From an uncultured Acetatifactor sp. (GTDB lineage Bacteria > Bacillota > Clostridia > Lachnospirales > Lachnospiraceae), in contig CAJUAH010000025.1 in assembly GCA_910584375.1 (NCBI GenBank), positions 1-64,000 of the forward strand: DNA of 64,000 nt, in the 5' to 3' direction. This document shows positions 23,198-31,360 of the stretch, in pieces. Numbering within the stretch: position 1 is the first letter of the stretch; each line of letters begins with the position of its first letter. Under the pieces are notes generated by a model. That model saw only the letters and a program-made list of their open reading frames with translations. It did no database searches and had not been told where the DNA came from. A program made the position numbers and the translations under genes.

Positions 23198-23290
23198 TGT
23201 TATGAAGAATCTTTCATATTACACATTGTCGTTGAGTGGCGGCAAGGACAGCCTGGCATTATTCCTAAAGATTTTAGAGGAAGATGTTAG
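23165..23290 (+). CDS. Possible leader peptide overlapping the PP-loop gene start
   Basis: A 41-residue frame starting MSYPRTEFVSWCYEES at ATG 23165. GGGAGG (23155-23160) lies at good spacing, better than any site in front of ATG 23202. The frame runs past the next gene start in another frame and stops at 23290. Reading through it would melt the hairpin at 23174-23197. It could be a regulatory leader or simply chance. Confidence 0.3.
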   Translation: MSYPRTEFVSWCYEESFILHIVVEWRQGQPGIIPKDFRGRC

Positions 23291-24005
23291 ACTGGATGAA
23301 GTGGTAACTGTGGATTTGGGTGATGAATACCAGGCAACATACGATACTCTTCTGTTTGCGGCGAGTATATGCTTGAAAGAGAGGATTAAGTTTACAGTCC
23401 TCAGCATACCAGAAACAGAAGAGTACCAGGAATACAGAGCGGCCACAGGAGTCGAGCTGGGTATGTTTGAGTTCATGGTATTCGAGCATGAAAAGCAGAA
23501 TGGGTGTAAGGGTTATGGATGGTGCGGAAAGCAGCGCTGGGGAACGGCAATAAAAAGGCAGCTGTTAAATGGATACTATCAGTCATTGGAGCGGTTTGTG
23601 ATTGAGTATGTAGGCATAGCAGCTGACGAGACACAGAGAATAGACATAAAGCCCCATAAGAATTATGCAAAGTCATATCCATTGATAAAATGGGGCATGA
23701 CGGAGGCTGACTGCCTGGAATATTGCTATCAGCATGGAGTGCAGTGGAAACAATCTGGAATCCGGCTATATGACATATTGGATAGGGTAAGTTGCCAGCA
23801 TTGCCAACAAAAGAATCTGAAGGAGTTGAGAAATATCCGAAAGCATCTGCCGGAGCTGTGGAGCAGTTTCAAGACTTGGCAGAACAGGATTTCTTTTCCG
23901 TATCGGTCAGATGGCAGTACAATTTATGACCTGGACAAAAGGTTTGCATCCGAGAATATGCAGTTAAGTTTGTTTGACATAGGAATCAAGGAGGCGATGG
24001 AGTGA
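23202..24005 (+). CDS. PP-loop PAPS reductase-like phage enzyme
   Basis: A 267-residue protein. SLSGGKDSLALFLKI is the ATP-PPase P-loop (SGGxDS). It carries Cys pairs further on (CQHCQQ, residues about 203-206) and IKWGMTEADCLEYC. These are features of PAPS reductase/DndC-type phage enzymes that activate a substrate by adenylation. ATG 23202 has no clear ribosome site; TTG 23187 is an alternative start. The stop overlaps the next GTG. Confidence 0.8.
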   Translation: MKNLSYYTLSLSGGKDSLALFLKILEEDVRLDEVVTVDLGDEYQATYDTLLFAASICLKERIKFTVLSIPETEEYQEYRAATGVELGMFEFMVFEHEKQNGCKGYGWCGKQRWGTAIKRQLLNGYYQSLERFVIEYVGIAADETQRIDIKPHKNYAKSYPLIKWGMTEADCLEYCYQHGVQWKQSGIRLYDILDRVSCQHCQQKNLKELRNIRKHLPELWSSFKTWQNRISFPYRSDGSTIYDLDKRFASENMQLSLFDIGIKEAME

Positions 24006-24253
24006 GAAAATACGAATTGAACAGGAAAACATACAAGGATGTCAAGAAGATGGACCACGGACAAATGAGTGCGTTCTGCGAGGACTTGTATAAGAGAGGG
24101 TATGAGGCGGGAAAGCAGGAGGTTCTCACATTGTCTGATGAAGAGATCACGCAGGCAATCCTCCAGGTAAAGGGGATCGGGGAGAAGAAAGCAAACGACA
24201 TCCTGCAGGCATTAAATTTGGCAAAGGAAAGGAAGGCGTTGACAAATGGATAG
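24002..24253 (+). CDS. Helix-hairpin-helix phage protein
   Basis: An 83-residue protein from GTG 24002, overlapping the upstream stop; AAGGAGGCGATG lies upstream. The C-terminal half has LQVKGIGEKKANDILQAL, a clear helix-hairpin-helix motif for DNA binding. The N-terminal half is a charged helix. It overlaps the next gene by 8 bases. Confidence 0.7.
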   Translation: MRKYELNRKTYKDVKKMDHGQMSAFCEDLYKRGYEAGKQEVLTLSDEEITQAILQVKGIGEKKANDILQALNLAKERKALTNG

Positions 24254-24485
24254 AAACAAGGTATATTTGAAAGTACCAGAGTTTACCGGCGAAAATGTTC
24301 CGGTAGCTGTAGCGGCCAGAGTAATGAAAAAGGATCAGCAGTTTATCCGCCAGGGCATCATACTTGGATTTCTGAAATTCGGAGTGGCTTTCAAGAAAGA
24401 GGGCAGCTCACAGTATGATTATTACATATCGCCAATGAAGTTTTGGGAAGAAACCGGCTATGTGTATGATGGCGCAGAGAGCTGA
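24246..24485 (+). CDS. Small DNA-binding-like phage/ICE protein
   Basis: A 79-residue protein from ATG 24246. VAVAARVMKKDQQFIRQGII and DYYISPMKFWEETGY are typical of a small Firmicutes element protein that I recognise as a putative HTH DNA-binding type. It is the last clear gene of the phage block. Confidence 0.7.
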   Translation: MDRNKVYLKVPEFTGENVPVAVAARVMKKDQQFIRQGIILGFLKFGVAFKKEGSSQYDYYISPMKFWEETGYVYDGAES

Positions 24486-24515
24486 TAATTTACGCTAAAA
24501 ATGCCGTGAGATGCG

Positions 24516-24529
24516 CTCGCAAGTGAGAA
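24516..24529. promoter_or_regulatory. Operator-like palindrome, fifth copy
   Basis: CTCGCA-AG-TGAGAA, two mismatches from the promoter palindromes. It sits after the last clear phage gene and before a possible 23-residue frame. This is the weakest of the five sites. Confidence 0.35.
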
Positions 24530-24563
24530 AAATTGCTGAATAGGCAACGTAGAGGTAACAAAA

Positions 24564-24635
24564 ATGGCGATAAGTGCTGAAATAGCGTGCGTTACCGTCT
24601 CCATCGAGGAAGCGGCGAAGGAAGGTAAGTTTTAA
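24564..24635 (+). CDS. Possible 23-residue frame at the phage edge
   Basis: ATG 24564 follows GTAGAGGTAACAAAA and the frame ends at TAA 24633. The peptide (MAISAEIACVTVSIEEAAKE, then GKF) has no recognised relative. It could be the truncated start of a gene cut by recombination at the element boundary. Confidence 0.3.
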   Translation: MAISAEIACVTVSIEEAAKEGKF

Positions 24636-24669
24636 GCCGGAAATGCAGTTAATAAAATGATCGTTTTAA

Positions 24670-24700
24670 CCTCCCTCGGATGAGTCTGAGGGAGGTTTTT
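24670..24700 (+). terminator. Terminator between the phage block and host genes
   Basis: CCTCCCTC/GAGGGAGG perfect 8-bp stem with a 10-base loop followed by TTTTT on the plus strand. On the minus strand the stem is followed only by TTAAAA, so it mainly stops rightward transcription, though it lies 2 bases from the leftward lipoprotein gene. Confidence 0.75.
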
Positions 24701-24701
24701 G

Positions 24702-26138
24702 TTACATGTTCTCGCTGATATAAATCTGTACTCTCTTTTGGATGACATCGCACACTTCCTCCAGCGGTTTGTCTCCGGACCAGAAAGTCTGAGCCTCCTC
24801 ATATATAATGTCAAGGACCTCTTTTGTGCGCAGGGGCAGAGGGCGCGCCTGATCGGTAAATGCATAGAGTTCCTCGATCGTTTCCGGCGTAAACTCCGCG
24901 GTGGTCTTGAACCATCCTTCTTCCAGTCCTCTCAGATAATATTCCATACAGTTTTTGGACATTTCCCTGTTGACAGCCAGATAACTGCTGCCTGCCGCGT
25001 AATATTGTCCCTCTTCCCCCAGAACATATGCAAAGAATGCCCAGACCCCTTCCTGATGCTCTGAATTCGCGTTCATCATCAGCACTTCGCTCAGGCTCGT
25101 GTAAGCGGGATAATACCCGTCGTCAAAGGGAAAATTAATGATCACTTTTTCCTCGCTCTCCAACTGTTTGCGCGGCGTATTACTCACAGGATTGTAATAA
25201 TATACTATCCATTTCTCCTCTGTTTCCGAGGTTATTCCCTCCGGGTCAGCATAGCGCCTGGCAATCTCAAGCATCCGGGCAAACATTTCCCCGGAGAAAT
25301 CACAGGTACCTTTCTCCCAGTCGATCATCCCCCACAGGTCTTCCGAGCCGCAGAGCAGATATTCCAGGATTGCCACAGAGCGGGCATTGGTATGCCACAC
25401 TGCGTCCTGATCCGGATAGGTATAGAGTTTCTCCACCAGAGTCTCTATATCCGGCAGTTCCCGGCTGCCCAGTACCGATTCCCGCATCCAGCGACCAAGC
25501 GGAGTGAGATAGGATCGGATTCCGTAGACCTTGTCCCCCATGGTCAAAGCCCGCACGCCGGGGAAGTATTCCTCGTCGGTGATGCCCATGGCATCCAGCC
25601 CCTGCGCCAAATCCACCAGCATTTCTTTCTCCAGGATGCTTTCACTGATTTCTAACACGCTGCCGGTAAGAATGTCCGGCCCTCGCCCCGCCACAATCTC
25701 CGCGGCCAGCCGGTCCTCGGCGCCGTCCTCATAGGTTTCCTCGAGCCGGACGAAATAATCCGCGCTCTGCCTGTTGAAACCTGCAATTGAATCTCTCAGC
25801 CAGGGGTTCACCAGAGAGGCCTGCAATGTCAGGACTGTCTTCCCGTCCGCCAGGGCCTGTTCCTCCGATACCACCGGCAGTCCAAGAGCGGACAGTTTTT
25901 CATTATACTGGAACCGTCCCGACGTTCCCTCTGTTGGGACCGTCCCATCCTCCGGGGAGACCGGCGTTTTCGATTCCTCGGTGCTTGCGGCGGCCGTCTG
26001 TTCCGTTGCCGTGCTTTCCAACGGCGGTTCTTTTCCCTCTGCCGCCTCCCCGCCGCATGCCGCCACAAACAGTGCGGACACGAGTAGTAGCACTGCGGCT
26101 GTCTGTCTCCTCAGATTCCAATGCCTTGTCCGTTTCAT
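24702..26138 (-). CDS. ABC-type extracellular solute-binding lipoprotein (family 1)
   Basis: A 478-residue protein with a lipoprotein signal peptide: basic start, hydrophobic core LLLVSALFVAAC and the lipobox Cys near residue 28. A Ser/Thr/Glu-rich linker follows to about residue 75. The mature part has the binding-protein pattern LTLQASLVNPWLRDSIAGFN, then DILTGSVLEI. No permease or ATPase gene is adjacent, so the transporter must be elsewhere or the protein acts as a sensor. RBS GGAGGG precedes the start on the minus strand. Confidence 0.8.
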   Translation of the reverse strand: MKRTRHWNLRRQTAAVLLLVSALFVAACGGEAAEGKEPPLESTATEQTAAASTEESKTPVSPEDGTVPTEGTSGRFQYNEKLSALGLPVVSEEQALADGKTVLTLQASLVNPWLRDSIAGFNRQSADYFVRLEETYEDGAEDRLAAEIVAGRGPDILTGSVLEISESILEKEMLVDLAQGLDAMGITDEEYFPGVRALTMGDKVYGIRSYLTPLGRWMRESVLGSRELPDIETLVEKLYTYPDQDAVWHTNARSVAILEYLLCGSEDLWGMIDWEKGTCDFSGEMFARMLEIARRYADPEGITSETEEKWIVYYYNPVSNTPRKQLESEEKVIINFPFDDGYYPAYTSLSEVLMMNANSEHQEGVWAFFAYVLGEEGQYYAAGSSYLAVNREMSKNCMEYYLRGLEEGWFKTTAEFTPETIEELYAFTDQARPLPLRTKEVLDIIYEEAQTFWSGDKPLEEVCDVIQKRVQIYISENM

Positions 26139-26233
26139 CCCTTATCCCTCCGTTTTATCTGAGCCGCAGGTCCTGCCCGAGCCGCGGTTCAATACATTTT
26201 CCTTTTCTGAAAAAGTTTCCATAATATACGTAC

Positions 26234-26262
26234 AGTATATTATATCTCTGTATGATTTACAA
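26234..26262 (-). promoter_or_regulatory. Promoter of the solute-binding lipoprotein gene
   Basis: On the minus strand TTGTAA (26257-26262), a 17-base spacer and TATACT (26234-26239). It lies about 95 bases upstream of the start codon. Confidence 0.65.
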
Positions 26263-26347
26263 GTGGCAGCGGCGTGTGGGAAAACGGTAATCCGCTCTGC
26301 GAGAGCGGGAATCTCCTGACGTGGACTCGGTTAGACGTAAAAAGAAC

Positions 26348-26377
26348 TTGCGATAGCGCAATGATTGGGCATATAAT
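26348..26377 (+). promoter_or_regulatory. Promoter of the SBP-GGDEF-EAL gene
   Basis: TTGCGA (26348-26353), an 18-base spacer and TATAAT (26372-26377). It lies about 70 bases before the gene. The whole 26139-26449 gap otherwise holds only this and the divergent promoter. Confidence 0.65.
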
Positions 26378-26449
26378 TAAAACAGTAGTACCACATGCAG
26401 TTGCGCCTTGTTCCTTTTTGGAACCGGCAGAATCGGAGAGGGTAATCAT

Positions 26450-29362
26450 ATGGGGAATGCAGGGAAGAGAGAGTGGGAAAAGGTAAAACGGTTTCTGGTG
26501 TTTCTGTTGGCGCTTACGCTTTTGACAGCGGCGGCCGGAGAAGGACCGGGGACGGTATACGGAGCGGAGAGACGAGCGGTGCGAGTGGGTTTTTTCCCCA
26601 TGGACGGCTACCATGAGATCAGGACGGACGGCAGTTTCACGGGCATGGATGTGGAATATCTGGAGGCTTTGTGCGACTATGTCAGTTGGAATGTGGAGTA
26701 TGTGGAGTGCGGGAGCTGGGACGATGCTCTGGACATGCTGCGGGAGCATAAGATCGACCTAGTGGGTTCCGCGCAGTATTCCAAGGAGCGGGCGGAGACG
26801 TATCAGTATGCCAGCCTGGCCAGCGGCTATACTTTCGGAGCCATCGCTGTAAATGGCGGCAGTGAGCTGGCTTATGAGGATTTTGCAGCCATGGGGGACG
26901 CGACTTTCGGAGTCGTGGACAGTTATATACGGAAAGAGGAGTTCTATGAATATATGGCGGATCACGGGATCTCCACACCCAGAGTGCGGGAGTATGGAGA
27001 TACGGCGGCTTTGCAGGATGCTCTTGACGCGGGAGAGATAGACGCCCTTGTCCATTCCCTTACGGAGATCCGGGAGGGGCAGCGGGTGGTGGGGAGATTT
27101 GCTCCCATGCCTTTTTACTACATAACATACAGGGGAAACGACGATCTGATGCGGGAACTCAATCAGGGTATCGCGGATGTGAAGATGCACCGTCCGGAGC
27201 TGGAAAACGAACTGATGGTGAAATATTACGACAGCAGACTGGATCAGACGATCCTGCTCACCAACGAGGAGAAACAGTACATTGCCGAAAAGGGGAGGCT
27301 GACGGTGGGATATCTGGATGAGTACTATCCTTTTTCTTATGAGAGCGAAGGAGAGTACTGCGGTCTCACCAGACAGGTGCTGGAGGAGGTGTCCGTCAGC
27401 ACGGGTATTTTCTTTGAGTATGTGAAACTGGAGGACATGGAGGAGGCGAAGACGGCGCTGAGAGAAGGCGGCATTGATATTTTATGCTATTGCGGAGAAT
27501 CCTCCAGAAATATAAAGGCCCAGGGGCTGGCGGCTACAAAGGTGTATGCCCAGGTACCTCAGGTGATTATCATGCGCAGGAATGACAAATCCGGTTTCAT
27601 AGGCACTCTGGCGGTGGAGGAAAGCAATGCCGCAGGGGACGCGGTGCAGAGATTCACGGGTGAAAACACACGGTTATTGACATACTCAACACAGCTTGAG
27701 AGTCTGTACGCGGTGAAAGAGGGACAGGCGGACGCGGCCATGTGCGACGGATATCTGGCGGAATATCTTCTGGGATCGCAGCTGCGTTTCAACAAGATGG
27801 AGATACACAGCGTGCTGAGCGATGTCCACAGTATCTATATGGTGGTGGAGGACCGTGGGGATTCACCTCTTTTGAGCATTCTGAATAAGGAGCTGATCGA
27901 GGTCAGCGATAAGATGGTCAATGACTATATGCTCCAGGATAATTTTTACTCCAAGATGAGCATAGAAAATTTTATCAGTGACAACAGTATTCCTATTATA
28001 CTGGCTCTGTCAGTCTGCGCGGCGGCGGTTATCCTGGTACTGTTTTTCCTGCTGCGCAACAGTATGCGGGTGCAGAAACTGATGTACAAGGATACGGAGT
28101 TCAATGTCTGGAATCTGCATTATCTCCGATACCGGGCGGCGCGGAAACTTGCCGTGGACAGAAACGGCAACTACGCTGTGGCGTACACCGATATCGGACA
28201 GTTTAAGAGTTATAACGCGCTGTACGGCTGGAGCGCGGGCCAGAGGGTATTGGAGCTGGTCATCGAGGCTCTCTCCAGGGAAGTGGACGGTAAGAAGGAG
28301 CTTTATGCCCGGAGTTACGGCAGCCATTTTGTACTCTTTTTAAAATATGAGGATGAGGATGCCCTGAAAAAACGTCTGTTGGCTATAGCGGACCGGATCT
28401 CCGCGCGCATCCATGAGGAGACGGACAATCATATGCCGCTGGCCATGGGCGTGGGCTGCCTGGAGCATGGGGACAGCGACCTGCGGCGGGCTCTGTCCGA
28501 GAGTATCCAGCTGGTGGACTCGCTGAAAAATAATTACGGCAACGTGGTGCAGATTTATGATGACAGGCTGCGCAGCCAGCTGCGGGAGAACCATGCCCGG
28601 GAAAAACTGCTGGAAGCGGCGGACATTGACAGAGATTTTGTGGCTTATTACCAGGCGAAAGTAGATATCCGCAACGAGCGGATCGTGGGAGCGGAGGCGC
28701 TGGTCCGTTTCAAGGATCCCACGGCGGAGGGCGCCATCCGTGCGCCGGGATTCTTTGTCCCCTATTATGAACGTACCGGCAGGATCCGGGACATTGACTT
28801 TTTTGTGATGGAGAGCGTGTGCAGGATGCTGCGGAGGAGGCTCGACGCGGGGCAGAGCGTGGTACCTGTATCCTGCAATTTCTCCCGCGTCCATTTCACC
28901 AACGACGGCTTTCCCGAGAGATTTGAGCAGGTGATGGATCAATACAGGATCCCCAGAGAACTGATCGAGGTGGAAATCACGGAGACTCTGGTGGTGGAAG
29001 AGGTGCAGCAGCAAAAGGTCATGGAGGTCGTGGGCATCCTGCGGGAAAAAGGAGTGCGCCTGTCCATAGACGATTTCGGCTCAGGTTATTCCTCTCTGGG
29101 GGTGTTTGAGCAGATTCCCGCGTCCGTTATCAAACTGGACAGGTCGTTCCTTCTCAACAATGAGAACCGTGTCAGGCAGGTGCAGATCATGAAAAATATT
29201 GTCAATCTGGCCAGGGATCTGAACGCCCAGGTGGTCTGCGAGGGAGTGGAGACCAAGGACGATACGGAGCTTATGATGGAGATTGGGGCCTATGTGGCCC
29301 AGGGCTATCACTATTGCAGGCCGGTGCCTGAGGATGTGTTTGAGGGAATGCTGGATCGTTAG
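26450..29362 (+). CDS. Membrane c-di-GMP phosphodiesterase: two SBP_bac_3 domains, degenerate GGDEF, EAL
   Basis: A 970-residue protein. ATG 26450 follows CGGAGAGGGTAATCAT. An N-terminal signal/anchor helix leads to two periplasmic-type SBP_bac_3 domains (residues about 45-270 and 275-500), suggesting small-ligand sensing. A membrane helix lies near 515-540. The GGDEF domain has YGSHF in place of GG(D/E)EF, so no cyclase activity is expected. The EAL domain (about 715-970) keeps EALVRF, NFSRVHF, EITET, DDFGSGYSSL, KLDRS and EGVET, so it should hydrolyse c-di-GMP. Confidence 0.88.
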   Translation: MGNAGKREWEKVKRFLVFLLALTLLTAAAGEGPGTVYGAERRAVRVGFFPMDGYHEIRTDGSFTGMDVEYLEALCDYVSWNVEYVECGSWDDALDMLREHKIDLVGSAQYSKERAETYQYASLASGYTFGAIAVNGGSELAYEDFAAMGDATFGVVDSYIRKEEFYEYMADHGISTPRVREYGDTAALQDALDAGEIDALVHSLTEIREGQRVVGRFAPMPFYYITYRGNDDLMRELNQGIADVKMHRPELENELMVKYYDSRLDQTILLTNEEKQYIAEKGRLTVGYLDEYYPFSYESEGEYCGLTRQVLEEVSVSTGIFFEYVKLEDMEEAKTALREGGIDILCYCGESSRNIKAQGLAATKVYAQVPQVIIMRRNDKSGFIGTLAVEESNAAGDAVQRFTGENTRLLTYSTQLESLYAVKEGQADAAMCDGYLAEYLLGSQLRFNKMEIHSVLSDVHSIYMVVEDRGDSPLLSILNKELIEVSDKMVNDYMLQDNFYSKMSIENFISDNSIPIILALSVCAAAVILVLFFLLRNSMRVQKLMYKDTEFNVWNLHYLRYRAARKLAVDRNGNYAVAYTDIGQFKSYNALYGWSAGQRVLELVIEALSREVDGKKELYARSYGSHFVLFLKYEDEDALKKRLLAIADRISARIHEETDNHMPLAMGVGCLEHGDSDLRRALSESIQLVDSLKNNYGNVVQIYDDRLRSQLRENHAREKLLEAADIDRDFVAYYQAKVDIRNERIVGAEALVRFKDPTAEGAIRAPGFFVPYYERTGRIRDIDFFVMESVCRMLRRRLDAGQSVVPVSCNFSRVHFTNDGFPERFEQVMDQYRIPRELIEVEITETLVVEEVQQQKVMEVVGILREKGVRLSIDDFGSGYSSLGVFEQIPASVIKLDRSFLLNNENRVRQVQIMKNIVNLARDLNAQVVCEGVETKDDTELMMEIGAYVAQGYHYCRPVPEDVFEGMLDR

Positions 29363-29426
29363 TGCCGATTGTAGAGGAGTCTTATAAGCCGAACAATTTA
29401 TTTTGGTATATTTGTATAATTTTTGG

Positions 29427-29455
29427 TTGAAAACCCCAGCAGAATGTGTTAAAAT
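29427..29455 (+). promoter_or_regulatory. Promoter of the chemotaxis receptor gene
   Basis: TTGAAA (29427-29432), 17 bases, TAAAAT (29450-29455), 65 bases before the gene start. Confidence 0.6.
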
Positions 29456-29520
29456 TATCAATAAGTCCATATGTAAACATGAAAAAAGTACATATAAAGT
29501 GACAATCAGGGGGTATACGA

Positions 29521-31086
29521 ATGAAACTGAAACAAAAATTGATCATGCTGGTTTTGATTCCTGTGGTGGTTCTGGGACTGGGCGTGGGAGTGTTCGCCTT
29601 TATTCTGGCGCGGAACGCGCTGGTGGAAACCATCGAAGGACAACTGCATGTGGCCTGTGAGGGTTACAGCGACGACCTGTACGCGTTCAAGGACATGGAT
29701 ATTGATATTACGATATTTGAAGGCGACACGAGAGCGTACAGCTCCATAGAGGGCGTGGTGGGCACCAAGGCGTCCCAGGAGGTCATAGACGTCACATTGA
29801 ACGGCGGACGGACTTTCTTCAGCTCCAATGTACTGGTGGACGGGCGGCCCTATTACGGATATTATATTCCCACGGACGGCGGTATGCTGTTTGCCGGTAA
29901 GCCGCAGGCGGACGTGCGGGAGGTGCTGACCCAGCTGCTGCTGGCAATCCTCGGCATCTCTGTGTTTATAATCATCCTGGTCACGGTCGTGGCGTATATC
30001 ATTGTCAACAGGATGGCCAAGCTCATTGTCAATGTGAGTAAGACAATCAGCTATGTTGCGGACGGGGATCTGACCGGCGAGGTACAGGACATGGCGGGAA
30101 GGGACGAGATCGCCTCCATGAACAACTCCGTGAGCGCCATGGCCCGCAAGTTAAAGACGATGGTCACCGATATCTCCAAAGTCAGCCGGGACGCCCAGAG
30201 TTCGGCGGACAGTCTGAGAGGGACGGCGGCCTCCACACTGAGCGCCAGCGAGGAGATCGCCAAGGCTATCGAGGACGTGGCCCAGAACAATACCAGCCAG
30301 GCGGGGATCGTGGTGAGTATCACCAACGGGATCGGTATCATGCAGAAGAAGACCTCTGATATAGCCGTCTGCGTGGAGGATATCGAGAGCTGTTCCGCCA
30401 GTCTCACAGGGAATTGTAACGATATGCGGGTCAAGATAGAGGCGACGCAGGAGACCAGCGAGCTGATGTCTCAGAGTGTGGTGGGGATCAAGGAGAAGAT
30501 CGATGAGACCAACCGGGTCATCGCCAAGATGTCGGAGATTCTGGCCAGCATTGAGGATATTGCCTCCCAGACCAATCTGCTTTCCCTCAATGCTTCTATT
30601 GAGGCGGCAAGGGCGGGAGAGATGGGAAAAGGCTTTTCCGTTGTGGCAGACAGCATCCGTACTTTGTCGGAGAACACGGCAAAGGAGCTGGTGGGGATCA
30701 AGGAGATCATCTCCAATATCACGGAGGACTTCAAGGAGTGCGCGGACAGTATCGACGTGGTGGTGCAGAACAATTCCGAGAGTATGAAGGGTATAGAGGA
30801 GGTCATCACATCCTTTAAACAGGTGGACGAGGCCATCAAAAATACCTCCGTACAGGTGGACACCATCGGCAGAGCCGTGGCAGAGACCCAGGAGCAGATG
30901 AGAGGCATCTCCGAAGAGATCACCGTATTGGGCGATGTGTCGGAGAGCAATGCGGCGGCCAGCCAGGAGGTGAACGCCTCCATCGAAGAGCTTACCGCGC
31001 TGATGCATTCCGTGGATCAGAGCACCGTCACGCTGGCCCAGGAGGCGGAGAGCCTGATGAATGAGCTGTCCATATTCAAGCTGTGA
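29521..31086 (+). CDS. Methyl-accepting chemotaxis protein
   Basis: A 521-residue receptor. Membrane helix 1 is at residues 8-30, then a short extracellular sensor of about 105 residues (single-Cache size), and helix 2 near 138-161. A HAMP domain follows, then a long signalling coiled coil. The conserved hairpin tip is IASQTNLLSLNASIEAARAG near residue 345-365. It relays ligand binding to a CheA/CheW complex at the cell pole. RBS CAGGGGGTATACGA. It follows the c-di-GMP enzyme, so both may control motility. Confidence 0.92.
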   Translation: MKLKQKLIMLVLIPVVVLGLGVGVFAFILARNALVETIEGQLHVACEGYSDDLYAFKDMDIDITIFEGDTRAYSSIEGVVGTKASQEVIDVTLNGGRTFFSSNVLVDGRPYYGYYIPTDGGMLFAGKPQADVREVLTQLLLAILGISVFIIILVTVVAYIIVNRMAKLIVNVSKTISYVADGDLTGEVQDMAGRDEIASMNNSVSAMARKLKTMVTDISKVSRDAQSSADSLRGTAASTLSASEEIAKAIEDVAQNNTSQAGIVVSITNGIGIMQKKTSDIAVCVEDIESCSASLTGNCNDMRVKIEATQETSELMSQSVVGIKEKIDETNRVIAKMSEILASIEDIASQTNLLSLNASIEAARAGEMGKGFSVVADSIRTLSENTAKELVGIKEIISNITEDFKECADSIDVVVQNNSESMKGIEEVITSFKQVDEAIKNTSVQVDTIGRAVAETQEQMRGISEEITVLGDVSESNAAASQEVNASIEELTALMHSVDQSTVTLAQEAESLMNELSIFKL

Positions 31087-31113
31087 CCGATAAATATTCA
31101 CAATAAAAGACGC

Positions 31114-31152
31114 AGCCTGCCGGTATTCAGTATTTCCGGCAGGCTTTTATTA
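31114..31152 (+). terminator. Terminator after the chemotaxis receptor
   Basis: AGCCTGCCGG/CCGGCAGGCT perfect 10-bp stem with a 12-base loop followed by TTTTATT. Confidence 0.9.
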
Positions 31153-31360
31153 TGGGCTTTCATAAATTCTTAAATATATTTTTATAAAAACTTCGGGATT
31201 TTGCGCGGATAGTGTGTTATTATATAGTGGGTGTTACCGATCTGCAGGTATGGGGCAGAGCGGGACAGAGATTCATCAGCTCTTTGTGGCACTGTTTTAC
31301 CGGTACTTGCAGGCGGTTGCGGAATCGACTTTGCCAGTGCCGGAAGGAAGGGAGAGAGAT

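Noticed and set aside
24670..24700. Terminator assigned to the leftward lipoprotein gene only
   Set aside because: The T-run is on the plus strand; the minus strand has only TTAAAA after the stem.
26139..26449. Possible c-di-GMP riboswitch before the EAL gene
   Set aside because: I looked for the GEMM-I pattern (GGCAAA..GACGCAAAGCC..GGUAGCGGGGUUACC) and did not find it.
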